Positions 1-12,374 of a DNA stretch of 64,000 bases are shown here, piece after piece. Source of the DNA: Siphonodentalium dalli (lineage: Eukaryota; Mollusca; Scaphopoda; Gadilida; Siphonodentaliidae); assembly GCA_032622095.1 (NCBI GenBank), contig CP136063.1, positions 181,951,956-182,015,955 on the forward strand, in the 5' to 3' direction. Position numbers and translations under genes: made by a program. The notes below the pieces were generated by a model that made no database searches, had not been told where the DNA came from, and saw nothing but the letters and a program-made list of their open reading frames with translations. Position 1 is the stretch's first letter. Each line of letters begins with the position of its first letter.

Positions 1-302
1 CCGGAGTGACTGGGTACTGCATCTACTTCCAGCTGACCCCCAAATCTAATAAAAATCAAAAAATCGAGCAATACCTTTCTAAATTCTTTAAATCCACCTT
101 TCTTCAGATACTGGTGCTAAAATATCTGAAAATATTCGGAGAATCAGGGTTTGATCTTCGGAGAATCAGTGGTGTATTCGGAGAATCATATAGGCCTAAA
201 CGATTCTACAATGTGAACACTGAAAATCTAGAAACAAGCGTGTAATATCTTAAAAGTTACGTGGTCATGGTTGTGTTGGTCATGTTGATAACTATACTAT
301 AT

Positions 303-440
303 GTTATTAATTGGTTGTTTCAATATTGACCGAGTTATGATGCCGAGGTCTGTCGTATTGGCCCGAGGCCGCAGGCCGAAGGCTAATACGACAGATCGAG
401 GCCTCATAACTCGGTCAATGTGGAAACAACCAATTAATAA
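303..440. repeat. Foldback element (138 bp)
   Basis: Outer arms TTATTAATTGGTTGTTTC and its complement enclose a second arm pair (ATTGACCGAGTTATGA and complement) and a CG-rich loop. The whole stretch can fold into one long hairpin. It looks like a short non-autonomous inverted-repeat element. Bases 1-302 and 441-1040 show nothing I can support beyond AT-rich DNA. Confidence 0.7.
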
Positions 441-1927
441 GTATTTTATTAATTAGCAACAATGTAATAATTGTTTCACAGGATGAATATATTAACATAG
501 ATATACCATTGTGTGTTTTATTAAATTAACAATTATTCCAGCAATTTTTATTCTTGTAAACTTTGTGAAGAACTTGCAGCGATTTCACAGTACTGTCAGT
601 TTCCACTGGGAATGGTATTGATACGGATACATGTAGTTCATCCAGGTACATGTATATTTACTCAGTTACGTTACCTTGACTTATTGGCCGCGTTTTCTAC
701 TTATTGGCCGACTTTTTGTTACTTATGACGCGGGCAGCGTTCTACTTATTGCGGCCGATAACATATATAGCTAATTAATAAAACATGGTAAAATTGAGGA
801 CGGCATAACCATGGTTTATAGCATTTATTTCGGCTATCAAGAAATAGCATGTCCCAACCAAGAGCCATAAATATTCCCCGAATTCCCCTGATCGCCGGCG
901 AACTTGTATCCTCGATATATATCCACATCCAGGTGTGGAATTTTGCACGGTATGCAATACAAATTGAATTTTGTGACGAAAATTAACATAATATTAGTGA
1001 AGAGCTCGCACATCCTTCCAAATAACATGTCCCGTTCTCAAGAATCATTACCCAAACGCATGTTAAAGACGGCTTGTACTTTCCCAAAACACAAAATTTG
1101 CATTTCTTTAGAGCTGCAGAATGAGGCGTGTGTTACGTTTTGTCGAAAAAAATATAACCGAGTGTCATATCGTCTTGGAATTTTCTATCTTTCCGATTTT
1201 GAGAGTCGAAATCGATATCGTAGGTTTATTCGCCGTCATTACCCAAACGCGTACAATTTGAATTTTAAATAAACCCAAGGCGAAGGACTGAGTGTTTTTT
1301 TAACGCACGTAGTGTCGATTCGCACATAAACTAGTTGTTTTACGTGGGTGGAAGATATTTGAAATATTAGCACATGACAAAGTGAAAATCGTCATTACCC
1401 AAACGCGTCATTACCCAAACGCTATTCAGCGTTTGTGTAATGACGCAGCTTTTATATTGAAAGCAGATAATTCTAATTGTATATGCTGGAGGTGAATGAT
1501 AAAACTGTGTTTTGACGCACATAAGGTAAATGTGTCCATAAATTAGTTTATTCCAGTGTTGGGGAAATATTCGAAATATATTGGCACCACAAAGTAAAAA
1601 TAGTCATTATACACAAACGCGTCATTACCACAACGCGCCATTGCAGAATCGCTGAACGCGTTTGGGTAATGACGATGTTTATTTTCACTATATCGTTATT
1701 TATACGCAGTTTAACATACAAGTGGATATAAAATTCGAATATTTACGCCAATACGATTGTTTTACCTGGAATTCGTTGAATCCATGTTGAAAACAAGACC
1801 GACCAGCGCCATTATACAAAGGATGCGTCATTACCCAAACAAAATCGTCATTACCCAAACGCAAAAATCATCGGTTTGCAGAATTGTTATTAAACGACTC
1901 AACAGTTTTTACGATTACACCGTCGAT

Positions 1928-2667
1928 TAGTGTTCGGTCCGAATATTCGAATATTCGAATATTCGCTTGTAAAAATAAATATTCGAATATTCGAATATTT
2001 ATTTGACTATTCGAATATTCGAGAATAATTTCCGGGTAATTGTTTACTGGTTTGTTATTAGCTGAGGGTCTGTTAAAAGTATAGTCTATTTTCCACTGAC
2101 CATAAACGAATTAATAGGACGTAACTGTAACTTTCTGATTTGATTGGCGTCATGACGTCGAAATAATTTTATTGGCTAGGTGTAGTCATAGGAAGCGGGC
2201 CTATGAGGCATCGTTTTGTTTTGTTTGCGCGTTGTCACTTTACCCCGAAGTCGCCAAATTAGCTAAGTTCTATCTCGGTTTACCGGCCACCAGTGTATCG
2301 TCTGAACGCGCGTTCTCTACCGCAGGGCTGATCTCTACTGATAAACGCAACCGGTTGAAGCAGCAGACTCTCCGAATGTTACACTTCTTGAACAAGAACC
2401 TTTTAGCCATGCATGGAACATTGACTACTTGAACTTCATAAACAGATAAACTCTTGCTATTAAGCCAAAAGACTTTTTTCTTCTCTCTTTTTTGCGTATA
2501 GCATGTGCATGGATAAATATGCTTTTTCATTAAATAATAAATTGGTTCCAAAATATGTTATCTATATAATTTTATAATTTATCTAAATATTCGAATACTA
2601 TTCGAATATTCGCTCGTTATTCGAACCGAATATTCGAATACCGAAATCCGTCCAATACCGAACACTA
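1928..2667 (+). mobile_element. hAT-superfamily element, internally deleted, with intact ends
   Basis: Terminal inverted repeats TAGTGTTCGGT (1928-1938) and ACCGAACACTA (2657-2667) are perfect over 11 bases. Both are flanked by the 8-base direct repeat CCGTCGAT (1920-1927 and 2668-2675), the target duplication length typical of hAT transposons. Sub-terminal blocks at both ends are built of ATTCGAATATTCG units. The 740-bp interior keeps only the C-terminal piece of a transposase. It is nested inside the 16-base motif array. Confidence 0.9.
2243..2432 (+). pseudogene. hAT transposase C-terminal dimerisation region, fragment
   Basis: About 60 residues end at the stop at 2430-2432. The recognisable part runs YPEVAKLAKFYLGLPATSVS, SERAFSTAGLI, DKRNRLKQQTLRMLHFLNKN. 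This is the conserved hAT C-terminal dimerisation region with its SxERxFS signature. The zinc-finger and catalytic portions are absent, so it cannot act as a transposase. There is no credible start codon; the frame continues upstream into non-conserved sequence. Confidence 0.88.
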
Positions 2668-3310
2668 CCGTCGATATATAAGTAAATTTGGCATGCGTTT
2701 GCGCACCGAAGTTGCTCATCTTTTTTTCTTTTCCGCGAAATATCAGTAATAATTATCACTAATTTCTATCTAAATAGGGCTCAATGTCTTTGTTAAATAT
2801 GCGAAATGACACCATATACACCAAGAAGTTATTTGAAACGAGCTATTTTATCAAATAGTATCCAAAATATGGAATAAAATAGCATAGTTTGGTCTATTTG
2901 ACCGATTTCTCGAATAAGGCGCATTTATACTACTGCAAAAGGGCGTTTGGGTAATGACGTTTAATTTTTATCCAAACGCGATAAAATCGAAATATCGAGA
3001 AAACCGTTAGAACATAATTTTTGCCAGCTCTATTTTCTCGTTATTTAGACGCTACTTAGTCATAATTCAGTCACATCTGACAATGGAGTCAATTTTCAAT
3101 TTCGGGTAAACTCAGGAGTGAAATTGTTCATTTACCATAGAATCACCCATAAGCACATTAGACCCCACCATGCCTCTAAAAACGATGCAAAGGCACAAAT
3201 TATTAAACTAAAAGTTAGATAAATATTTCTAGTACACATTTTATTACTCACATTTGCATGGGAAGCACCAATTTCTGAACACCATTACTCCCCGTCGACC
3301 TACCCAATCC

Positions 3311-4074
3311 GTCGCATTATGCCCCATACACGGGGTACAATGAGACATTTGACATTACAACATCAGCATGTATACCGAACTTAATAAATGGAAGACAGTC
3401 TGCAGTTTCTTTTCTTTTGTGGATTTAAAGAATGTATAAGCGTTATTTAAAGTCATAGCAGCAGACCAATGGGACATTTTATTGATTTATATGGAAAATA
3501 GCCGGGGAAGGGTTAACAATAATTATTTATCTATATCATGTTTTAATGTTTGGGAATGATCGAATGTGTTTTTTTATTTCTTTTCTTTTGAACTAAGGTT
3601 ACCATAAGATTTATTTTTCCAGGTTTGATTTGCGATATATGCCTATCATAATTTGTTCTTGTACTGGTTGTATACCCGAGTGTCGCATTATGCCCCACAA
3701 CCAGACAACCTGTCTCTCCCCCAATATGAGTGAATGTGAATAACCGGTGTACATATAACTGATCAAATTACTATATAACTCGTCTTACTTTACCAAAATA
3801 CGCATTTGTAGATTTGGTGGTAGTGGTAAGATGTTCTTGTTTTTACATGTACAAGACCTACCGAAAGTTATAAACCATTCAAAAATGGGGTCACCAAATG
3901 TATGTACCCCTACTCCGGCGTTTCGCATGTGAGATTAAACAGTCATAATGATATCGGTCCAATTGGGATGTCCACTTCTATGATTAGTCTTACTAAAAAT
4001 AATAAATATGCGATTCAATTTCAGTCATGGAAAATCATATGGCCTGTTAACGACCGTCTGTCGCATTATGCCCC
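3311..4074. repeat. Three copies of GTCGCATTATGCCCC in an unassigned repeat
   Basis: Identical 15-base copies lie at 3311, 3682 and 4060, about 370 bp apart, all on the plus strand. A looser relative (CATTAGACCCCACC) is near 3159. The sequence between is not obviously tandem, so these may be preserved sites in an old element. No open frame of interest is present. Bases 4160-6290 contain no gene or repeat I can name. Confidence 0.5.
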
Positions 4075-6289
4075 GCGTAGCATTGTGCCCCCACATTACC
4101 CTACCGCTGTGTTGACGTTGTTCGCGAACCGTCTGAGTTTCCGATCTTCCAATTAACCAACGAATATTTTTCATAGACGGATGGAGAAATGACAATATCC
4201 ATTTCCTGATATGTAATACAGCTGCTGTGTGTTATACAGGATAAACCCTATTAAGAAATCAATTTTTCGTCACGCTGAGTCATGCTGGCTCGATTTTCAT
4301 ATTAAATAATTGTCCATTAGCAGGAAGTTGTGTATCTATGCGTTGTCAATGAGTTACCACGTGATCGATCATGTTCTATGCTTCTGTTTACATGTGACAA
4401 TCATGTGATCGGACCGACGATCATTTGACTTCGTCTATAACACAAAATCTTCGGCTAACTTCGGAATTTTTTGTTATCCCAATTAGGTCACCAAAGCTGA
4501 CAATACGCATATAGATAGGTCTTTCTGAAAGCTAGTATACGCATCGACCGAATACCTTTCAAGTGTATCGCACAAGATGACGCCCATACCCCATATGTAG
4601 CATCTGAATGATAGCATAAGCTATACCACGATTGAAACTCGCCAAGAATAAGGATAATAATTCCAAGCTTTCGAAACAAACACGTGAGCTGGACACCGCG
4701 GCATATGTATTGTTTGAAACATTCCGATTAGTGGGACCCTTCTACAAAGTAGTGTAGAAAACTGTTGTTGTGAGCGAGATAGATAAATCTGACGAAGAGA
4801 CGGAAACTGGTCTAGATAGTGCTGAATGTGGCAAATCAGAATAAGCTCAAGTACTGTTGTTTTGATTCTTGCATGGAAGTCATAATATGACTATTCGGCG
4901 CACCTATATACGGTTACGGCCAGTATGGGCCCTTAGTGGAGAATGGATTTTTGAAATGTCACATCGCGATTGTGGGTTTTCATCCTTCCAAACGGCTACG
5001 ACTTACGTTGGAACTAATAGATGGCTTATATTATGTACCGTTTCGTCTATACAGATCGATATTATGACAAAAAGTTGAAATTAGTATGTGATAATATCGG
5101 CTTCTTTTCAATTTCTGGCCGCCAGTTTGGCCGCTATATTGACTGTGAGTATCAATTGCCAAACCCTAACTAGAATGCACTCAGAGAGATGCCAACGTGC
5201 GCAAAAATGTAATAAACAATAATTTAACAAATAATTTCACTGTATTTTACTTAATTTATTTAATTTAATTTAATGTTAGCAAAAAAAGACAATTACCATT
5301 TCTCATTTCATCACAGATAAAAGGCAAATTACTATATTAATCATTTAAGTAATTAAAACCAATTCCATGTTGCCGAAAGGATGAGACTTTAATATCGATT
5401 ACATTTTTTTCAGCGGCATATTTTCATTTTCATTTTCCGATAGTCAAAGTTGACCAAAGGAGCAATTATAAGAAATAATTAATACCATTGGTATAAATAT
5501 TGATAGCAGCCAATATGCAACAATAAATATCAATAATTAATCAATAATTAATCAATAACGATCATTTTATGTAATAATAAACTCTTCAAACGGTGTTTGT
5601 GTTAACAAATGCGTTTTGTTTTGTGTTACGTCATTCGTCGTATTTGACCCGGAACTCGGCTGAAGGTTAGGCTATTCAGCCTATTGCGTCGAATTACGAA
5701 ATCGCGTTTTGAATGTCTCTCTTTTCCCGCACGATAAAAAGAGGTCTTCGCACGAACCAAAAAATTATAAAACTTCTCAATTATAAGTAAAAATACCCAA
5801 ATGAAGGAGTCTATGTAGGTCCCGAAGGAGTCTATAGACTCTTTGATGTAGAGTTCTGATGGAGAAAATGTAGGTCGATCTATTTTTGTCACAACTCTGA
5901 CGTATTTTGACCTGGGAGAAAAAATCGAAATCGAGGCTCACTATACGAGCATGCCAGTTTTAAATATAGAAACAGTGAGTCCCGACAAATGGCGATATCG
6001 GCGACAAACAAATAATCGAAAACAACACATAAAATAAACATAGAAAAAACGCGGCACAGTAAAAATGTCAGAACGCCACGAGGTTTTACGTCGTTTTTGG
6101 TGACGTCATGGAGTGAAACGGAGTAGGGTGACACCAAGCTACGTACGAATCTGTCTGATCGCCATAATGTTGCGCGAGCGCACGTAATGAATACTTCATG
6201 TCTATATTATATATCAACATTTGATGGTGGGTAGAAATCGCGAAACAATAACGCCCATCGTAAGAAAGTAAAGGAATGTAGGCGTGTTT

Positions 6290-7045
6290 TAAATTTTGGT
6301 CGCCATTTTGGCTGCCATCTTTGATTTGGAAAACCATTTCTTGCATGAGACGTAAGGTAATTACTTCAACTCAACTGTAAGCATGGGTAGAGTTGTATCG
6401 ACCATAATGCCCAATGGTGTGAATATGTGGGAATTTCGGTGATTTTTCAAAATCTGTCCGCCATTGTGGGCGCCGTTTTGGATTTGGGGGACTTTTATTT
6501 GGATATGGTACAAGGAAAGTTCTTCGCCTAGGTGTTCCCAACTCACAATAGTAAGCAGGTGTGGAGTTGTCATGACAATAATGCTCACTGATGTTAAAAT
6601 CGGCGATTTTTCTATTTCTGGTGGCCATTTTGGCCGCCATCTTGGATTTGGGTGAATATTCCTCAACTCAGGTATAAGAGGAATCCTAGCCCGAGTATCT
6701 CCTCACATATATATGCATGGGTGTTGTTCTGATAGCAATAACATTCATTGATTCGAAACATTACATCGCGTTATTAACGTAGATTCGAGATTCGGCTTTG
6801 ACCTATTATACCGGCATTCGGGAAAACGTGATATCGGACAAAAATATCCCACAATGAATGTATATTATGGTCCACATATGTTCGCCAATGACTCTTCTAT
6901 ACGATAAATGTATAAGATCACGCCAAGATGCCAATATTTTCACACAGAGACAAACGAAAGGTGGTGAAACGTCAGAAAAATAGCATATTTTCACATTTCG
7001 GCGGCCATATTGGCCGCCATATTGGATTCTGGTGTCGGATTTTTG
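6290..7045. repeat. Interspersed repeat with paired CCATNTTGG motifs
   Basis: GGCCGCCAT(T/C)TTGGAT-like pairs occur at about 6300, 6455, 6615 and 6995. Related pairs are at 9595, 9765, 12210, 12370, 58070, 61125 and 61985. The core resembles a YY1-type AAGATGGC site by eye. The surrounding sequence appears to be one diverged repeat family. No intact gene is present. Confidence 0.55.
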
Positions 7046-7166
7046 GCTAATTTGTAAGGGTTGAATATTAGCATAACGAATCGAACAGAAAACAAGACCG
7101 CATGTGATAGCATATTTACTATAACGGCGATTAAAGAGACATGGTGCATATAAATAAAACGGCCGC

Positions 7167-7184
7167 GGGGGGGGGGGGGGGGGG
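7167..7184 (+). repeat. Poly-G tract (18 G)
   Basis: Eighteen consecutive G followed by TGGTGG. Shorter G runs occur at about 18270, 34090, 34175, 41190 and 58735. The run lies at the start of an otherwise open frame and would encode poly-Gly, but nothing suggests that part is translated. Confidence 0.95.
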
Positions 7185-7245
7185 TGGTGGTGCAGAAGTC
7201 GACCAATATCTCCTGACTATATGTGATGCTGCCGATGAAGAGGAA

Positions 7246-7631
7246 TGCAGCTCCGATATTGTTGACAATACTCCGAATAAGTTTGTTAATGAATGGCAGG
7301 TGAATGATGATGTGGTTCCGGTTCATTTGATACTAGGAGATTCGGTGATCAGAGGGATGATACCAGAAAGGATGTCTGTCGGGAATGAGGAAGTTAAATG
7401 TGATGTAAGACCAGGACAAAGACTTAAGTGTCTTAGGGGATGGTTCGAAGATTACACAATGCTTGTAAATATGGAAATGTACACCAAGTTACTGGCTGCA
7501 TATTCATAGACAATACTCCTTCATTCGTCAACTCGCGAGACAATGAGGCCAGATACAATGTGTATCGTGATAATTGGCACCCAAATTTTATTGGAACGAA
7601 AGTACTGGCTATGGGCTATATAAGAGCATAA
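7246..7631 (+). pseudogene. SGNH/GDSL-hydrolase-like reading frame, frameshifted
   Basis: The first part reads VPVHLILGDSVIRGMIPERM, with the GDS of SGNH block I, and ends at a stop near 7508. A second part in another frame reads FIDNTPSFVN and then RDNWHPNFIGTKVLAMGYI, which fits the block V DxxH region. Length and order suit a short SGNH domain broken by at least one frameshift, with the middle blocks unclear. SGNH enzymes are serine esterases or lipases, and such frames occur within some mobile elements. Family placement is by motif only. Confidence 0.5.
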
Positions 7632-7795
7632 AATATGCACGTCGTGACATTATGTTTGGAGGAGATTGGAAAAGAATGAGCGTAGTGTGTCCGAGAGATA
7701 ATAGATTGAGAGGATATTCTAACAGACAGCAGTCTTCATGTAGCCATGGATATGGACATCGTCTAAGTTCATAGAGTTACCAGGATAGGCCAAAT

Positions 7796-7990
7796 GTTGC
7801 TGGTAGTCTGGTCGTTGAAGCATTGGACCTAGAACAAATTGTTTACAAGCTGGTATTGGTGTCATATTGTCGGGCAGAATGTAGGGAACAACATATCCAA
7901 AATCCGCTAAAATCCGCTTTGGGGAAAATTCTCTATTGAAGATGGCGTCCATAATGTCTGTTGTTATCGGAAATACTGTATTCTGCGGCA
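7796..7990 (-). repeat. Interspersed repeat, copy 1 of 3
   Basis: In reverse orientation this matches 9755-9890 and 12375-12525. Shared words include GACGCCATCTT, a GGCGGATTTT-like block and ACAATTTGTTCTAGGT. The three copies are well diverged and all sit between the two broken reading frames or just after them, so they may belong to the same former large element. Bases 8000-9480 hold nothing else I can support. Confidence 0.6.
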
Positions 7991-9754
7991 GGTGCTCCAA
8001 TTAATGCCAAATTCGTAATAAATTGAAATATACACAAACATTGCTTAGTCGTAAACCATATATGTAGAATATTTTTCCCAAAATGGCCACCAAAATGGAC
8101 AAAGTCGAATGAAATTTAGTTAAAATTTACATTTAGTGCAAAATTGAATAGCTAGTCCTATACGAGTGAAAAACGCTCGAATATTGCCAGGAAGAATGAC
8201 TACAAGTATAAGAGAAACTTTCGATTAGAGATGTACGAATTCTCTCTGATGTACTCATGAGAGAGCATGCGAAATCAGGGTCTTGTGGAACGGTTAAATG
8301 TGGACTTTTGGGTGTCCAGAAACGAAAAAATGACGCAGTTTTATCTGTACCGCTAATCTTGAATCGTGTGATATATGTGTAATTAAACAGCTAAACGGGA
8401 TTTAGTAGGGAAACTAGGGATGTATTGACTATGCGGCCTTTCTCTAGAAGCAGAAATATATGTATTCAGAGCAGTCTCACGAATGAGACCGATCACCATT
8501 TATTTTGATATCTACGGTATAAAACCTTAAAAAATTAATTGCTATAAAACGGTATGAATTATGTTCATATTGTACTGGGGAGAATGCGTAGATCCTATTG
8601 TACGTTTCTCAAAATAGTAGTTATAGTTGCCTCAGATCAAGTGATAAAACACGAATATTTCGCTTTTATCACAAGAATGCGTGATGGTGTACCATGAACT
8701 AAATTTATCAAATCACAAATGAGTACCATAGACTGTCTTCAATAAATTCAAAACTTGACCAAAATTACCTACATAATCTGTGACAGAGACTGTGTTTATA
8801 CCTGGAAATTATATTTGGTTGAATTCACCAAGGCCACATCTACGAGAAACTTACTACGTTGTCTTCAACCGCATCACCGCGTTTACCCATTTTCCATAAT
8901 GTTACAAATGTCTGTTGCACACAGAACCACAACTAACAATATTGGGTGAATGTTCAACGTTGGAATAACATCTTAAACGATGATCACCTGATATTTAGCA
9001 CGATTACGTGGGTGGTAATGGTAATATATTTTCAAACAAAAATATACTGAAAACTAATAGTGTGCATTGCGCTGTAGCTTATTCTAGTTGTAAAGTGGCC
9101 ACTGAAGTAATTTTAACAAAATTGTCTACTAAGAAACCGGGTTGGTAGCAGAATAAAAATTAGTCTTACATACAATGTACTATGTACAGTCTCTTTGACC
9201 TGGTGAGATTCGGTGCTAATCCATTGAAGATATGAGTGTTTCTTTACAGTATAATAACCATTGCGACATACGTGTATCGTTTATTATCACCTGGAGTGTT
9301 GACAATTCCGGAAATATAACTAGTATTCATACCTCTAGGGTATGCACTTAAATTTCGGCGTTGCATTCAATATTTAATCACCATGCCGAATGAAACTACC
9401 ATGCACTGTGAGAAGACGTAAATCATTGGGGGTTGACTTGCTGTGCAGTGACCGATGATCCTTCAGATTGATCTGTTTTAATGATGCGTGTACCTTTAAA
9501 GATATTTAACAACCGACTTGTATATTGCCAATACGTATTTCACTCTTATGTAGTTACCCAATATATAGCTTTATACGTGGTATGGTTTGGAGTTGCGGCC
9601 ATTTTGACAGCCATTTCATGGCCACGATTGTATAATTTTCTGTCCGTGTCACTCTACTCTCTCCCGCATTCTAATTTAACACGAACTGATATAACGGCAT
9701 AATTCTGATGCCACTATATATCGTATAATGACTTATATCGAGAACTAATGTAGT

Positions 9755-9890
9755 ATAGACAACCATGTTGGACGCCATCGTGGATAACAAAGTTTCCCCA
9801 ATGCGGATTTTTGCGTCGAATGACACCGAAAACAGCTTGTAAACAATTTGTTCTAGGTTCACCTCAAAATCGAGTCTCAACGACCAGACT
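9755..9890 (+). repeat. Interspersed repeat, copy 2 of 3
   Basis: Carries the shared words GGACGCCATC, CCCCAATGCGGATTTTTG and ACAATTTGTTCTAGGTTCA, in opposite orientation to 7796-7990. It lies directly upstream of the CXC-like pseudogene. Confidence 0.6.
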
Positions 9891-10089
9891 AATAGAAATG
9901 AACCATGTGTTTGTTTCCAAATGACTAGTGAACGGGTAATCTCGGTTGGGAAATTTCTGTTGCCAACGAAGAAGTTGAGAGATATACAAGCAATCTGTCG
10001 GTTAAACCGAAACGCACAGTCAAATACTAACTGACTGTTCACCCAATGCGTTGACTCATTGGATGTGCCGATAATGTTCACCACAACAT

Positions 10090-12070
10090 ATCAACTTTGG
10101 ATGGCAGGGGGGCCTTCCATGGAATGGGTATGATTGAAATTTCTACACTCATGAATCTACCGCCACTGACCATGATAGGTGATCATGAGACAAAGGCGAT
10201 TGAGGGTGGATGAGCTCGTGATTGATAAAGGAGTGTCCATCTCTAAATATGTTGATGTTATTTGCAAATGAATTTTCAATATCAAACTGAAAACTTCTTC
10301 GTTTGGCTACACCCTACACCCTCCCATCTTATCAAAGCACGGATCACATGTGGCCCTCAGCATGTTTGTTCAGTAAGAGTGAAACACCTAGCTCGAACTG
10401 ATCAGGTTTCATGCAAAGTGCTTGCTCGCTGGACGACACTGACCGCTGAGAAATCAGATGTTCTGTTCCTTCCCATCATCTACTCTACACTCATGTCTGT
10501 TGAGGAACGTAGATTGAACACCCAAACCCCCATGTATCCCTTTCGACCAGATTTTGTGGTTCAAGGCGGTAGCACAATAACCTCTAAGTCGATGAACATA
10601 ATGTGTTGGCTCGGAGGATTTCATACTGTAGTGAGCTTCATGGGGGGTATCGCCTCGATGATGAAGGTGTTGGTAAAGTCACCCATGATATACTGAAAGG
10701 CAGTGTCGATGGTCTTGCTTGATCTCTAACTAGTTGTTAATGCGCTTTTCAATAAGTTGATAGCTGAAGTTGTCCTAGTCGCGAAGGACTTCAGTTCTGC
10801 GGACAATGAATCGATAAGGGAACAAGATGGCACATCAGCATCACAAGTAAAATAGGCTGATGTCCACGTTAAGGTTGGCGAGAACACGAATTGGCAAAGG
10901 CTATGATTGATTTTGTTCTAGAAGTCGAATATTCACAGAAGGGAATTGAGACCATTCTTGGTACCGAAGCTCTTCTCCATAAATAAAAGTGAAGTGGATC
11001 AAAAACTCAACATACAAGGAAGTAGCCATGCATTATCTGACGTAAGTCCGAACAAAGTATGGCTCGAGTTGCATCGTGTTCGATGGTTCGGTCGTAGCTC
11101 GTCTATTAAAGATCACGAGCACAGCCGGCGATCTGCAAAACGTGCCGACGTTCGGGTCACTGAAAAAACAGTGAGCCACAATAACCAGCAAATTTTCCTC
11201 CCAAATGAGAGAAACAAAAGTCAGTTCATCAAATTGAGGGGCGCCTCTTATCGGATAATGGGCTCGCAGTTCACTGTAGTGGTGACGTTGATACTATGAT
11301 AGTTTCTCGTGTTCTGGAGTTTGAATCGCATGGAAGACATAGCATGGTTATCGCGGACGATACAGATCTGATTTTCTTTTGAATCGTCACTGGAAATAGA
11401 ACATGGCCGACAATCTGATGCTCGGAAGTCTGACAAAGGTGGTGCTGCCATATAGCGAGTCGGCGACACCGTGTGCAAGGCTGGAATGTTCACAACTTCC
11501 CAAATCCTGTTTGCACATGTATGGGGATGCTGCATGTGATACCACTTCTGTATTATTCGGACATGGGGACACGAGTATGCTCAGAAAGATAAACAAGTCT
11601 GCTGAAGTTCGCAAAATATTACTCATGCAGGAGTCTAGTGCAAATCAGAAACCATTGGCTAGGCCGACATGCGGCTTTACCTTGTGTGTGGTGATATGAA
11701 AGAAGACTAACTAAATACACTTCGCCATGCGAAGTTTATGGACATGGTATCTTATAGCAAGACTGCGTTAGAGCCCAAAAAGCCTACCAACAGAAATAGC
11801 GGTATACTATCACAGTCTCAGAGTTCATCTGCCGGTCATAAATCGGAGAACACTGAATAACGACGCATTGAATCATGAGCGATGGGGTTGGGGACTTCGT
11901 GTCGCGGAACTTGCCCAAGACTGACCAGAATGAAGCCCAAGACGTATTGCTCAAGTCGGTACAGTGCAAGTGTAAGATGACACAAACAAAACATGTGATA
12001 TTTGTGCACATGTCGCAAACATGGTCTCAAATGTGTCATCGCGTGTAGAGAGAGCTGCATTAATTCAAAA
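10090..12070 (+). pseudogene. Decayed ORF with acidic nuclease-like motifs and CXC-like cysteine tail
   Basis: Fragments in shifting frames follow a consistent order: AFHGMGMIEIS (about 10110), LGGFHTVVSFMGGIASMM (about 10610), DVDTMIVS (11284), MVIADDTDLIFF (11344), CDTTSVLFGHGDTSMLRKI (about 11534), WGWGL (about 11880), CKCKMTQ (11964) and CRKHGLKCVIACRESCINS (12011). I recognise this order from uncharacterised, multicopy invertebrate proteins. The spaced Asp motifs suggest a PIN/FEN1-like nuclease fold and the tail resembles a tesmin/TSO1 CXC region; both are inferences. At least three frameshifts and several stops make it non-functional. The longest open piece, 10262-10696, is only a part of it. 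Confidence 0.6.
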
Positions 12071-12374
12071 GAAATACTGGTAGGAGATGACGATGTTGAG
12101 GTTTGAGTATATTGATATATCTGATACACAAGTGCTGAATCATGACTCATTTCCATATTCTGGTCATAACTGGCCGATTTCTATCAACAAAATAAAAAAT
12201 ATATAATTGTCATTTTGGTGGCCATCTTTGTGGCCATATTTCTGGCTCCCTGGGACCGATATTTGGTCAATGTGACTCCTGTGGAATATTCTGTCAAACG
12301 TGATGACATTTCTTCGAAAGCAATCTCATTATCTCTACCTGAAAAAGTACTAATGCTGTTTTGGGAATATTTTT

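Larger units (their letters stand above)
1044..2960. repeat. Dispersed array of a 16-base motif, GTCATTACCCAAACGC
   Basis: The motif or a one- to two-base variant occurs about ten times on both strands: near 1044, 1234, 1390, 1407, 1429 (reverse), 1601, 1621, 1656 (reverse), 1826, 1845 and 2943 (reverse). Some copies abut head to tail (1390/1407), others face each other and form hairpins. The spacing is irregular, so this is not a simple satellite. It may be sub-terminal repeats of a larger decayed element. No protein assignable to it was found; the one coding remnant inside belongs to the nested hAT element. Confidence 0.75.

Noticed and set aside
7141-7509. 122-codon open frame with poly-Gly start as an intact gene
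   Set aside because: The poly-Gly comes from a G homopolymer, and the DxxH end of the SGNH-like domain is in another frame, so the gene is broken.
10262-10696. 144-codon open frame as an intact gene
   Set aside because: It matches only a middle piece of a longer family whose remaining motifs lie in other frames to 12070; treated as part of one pseudogene.
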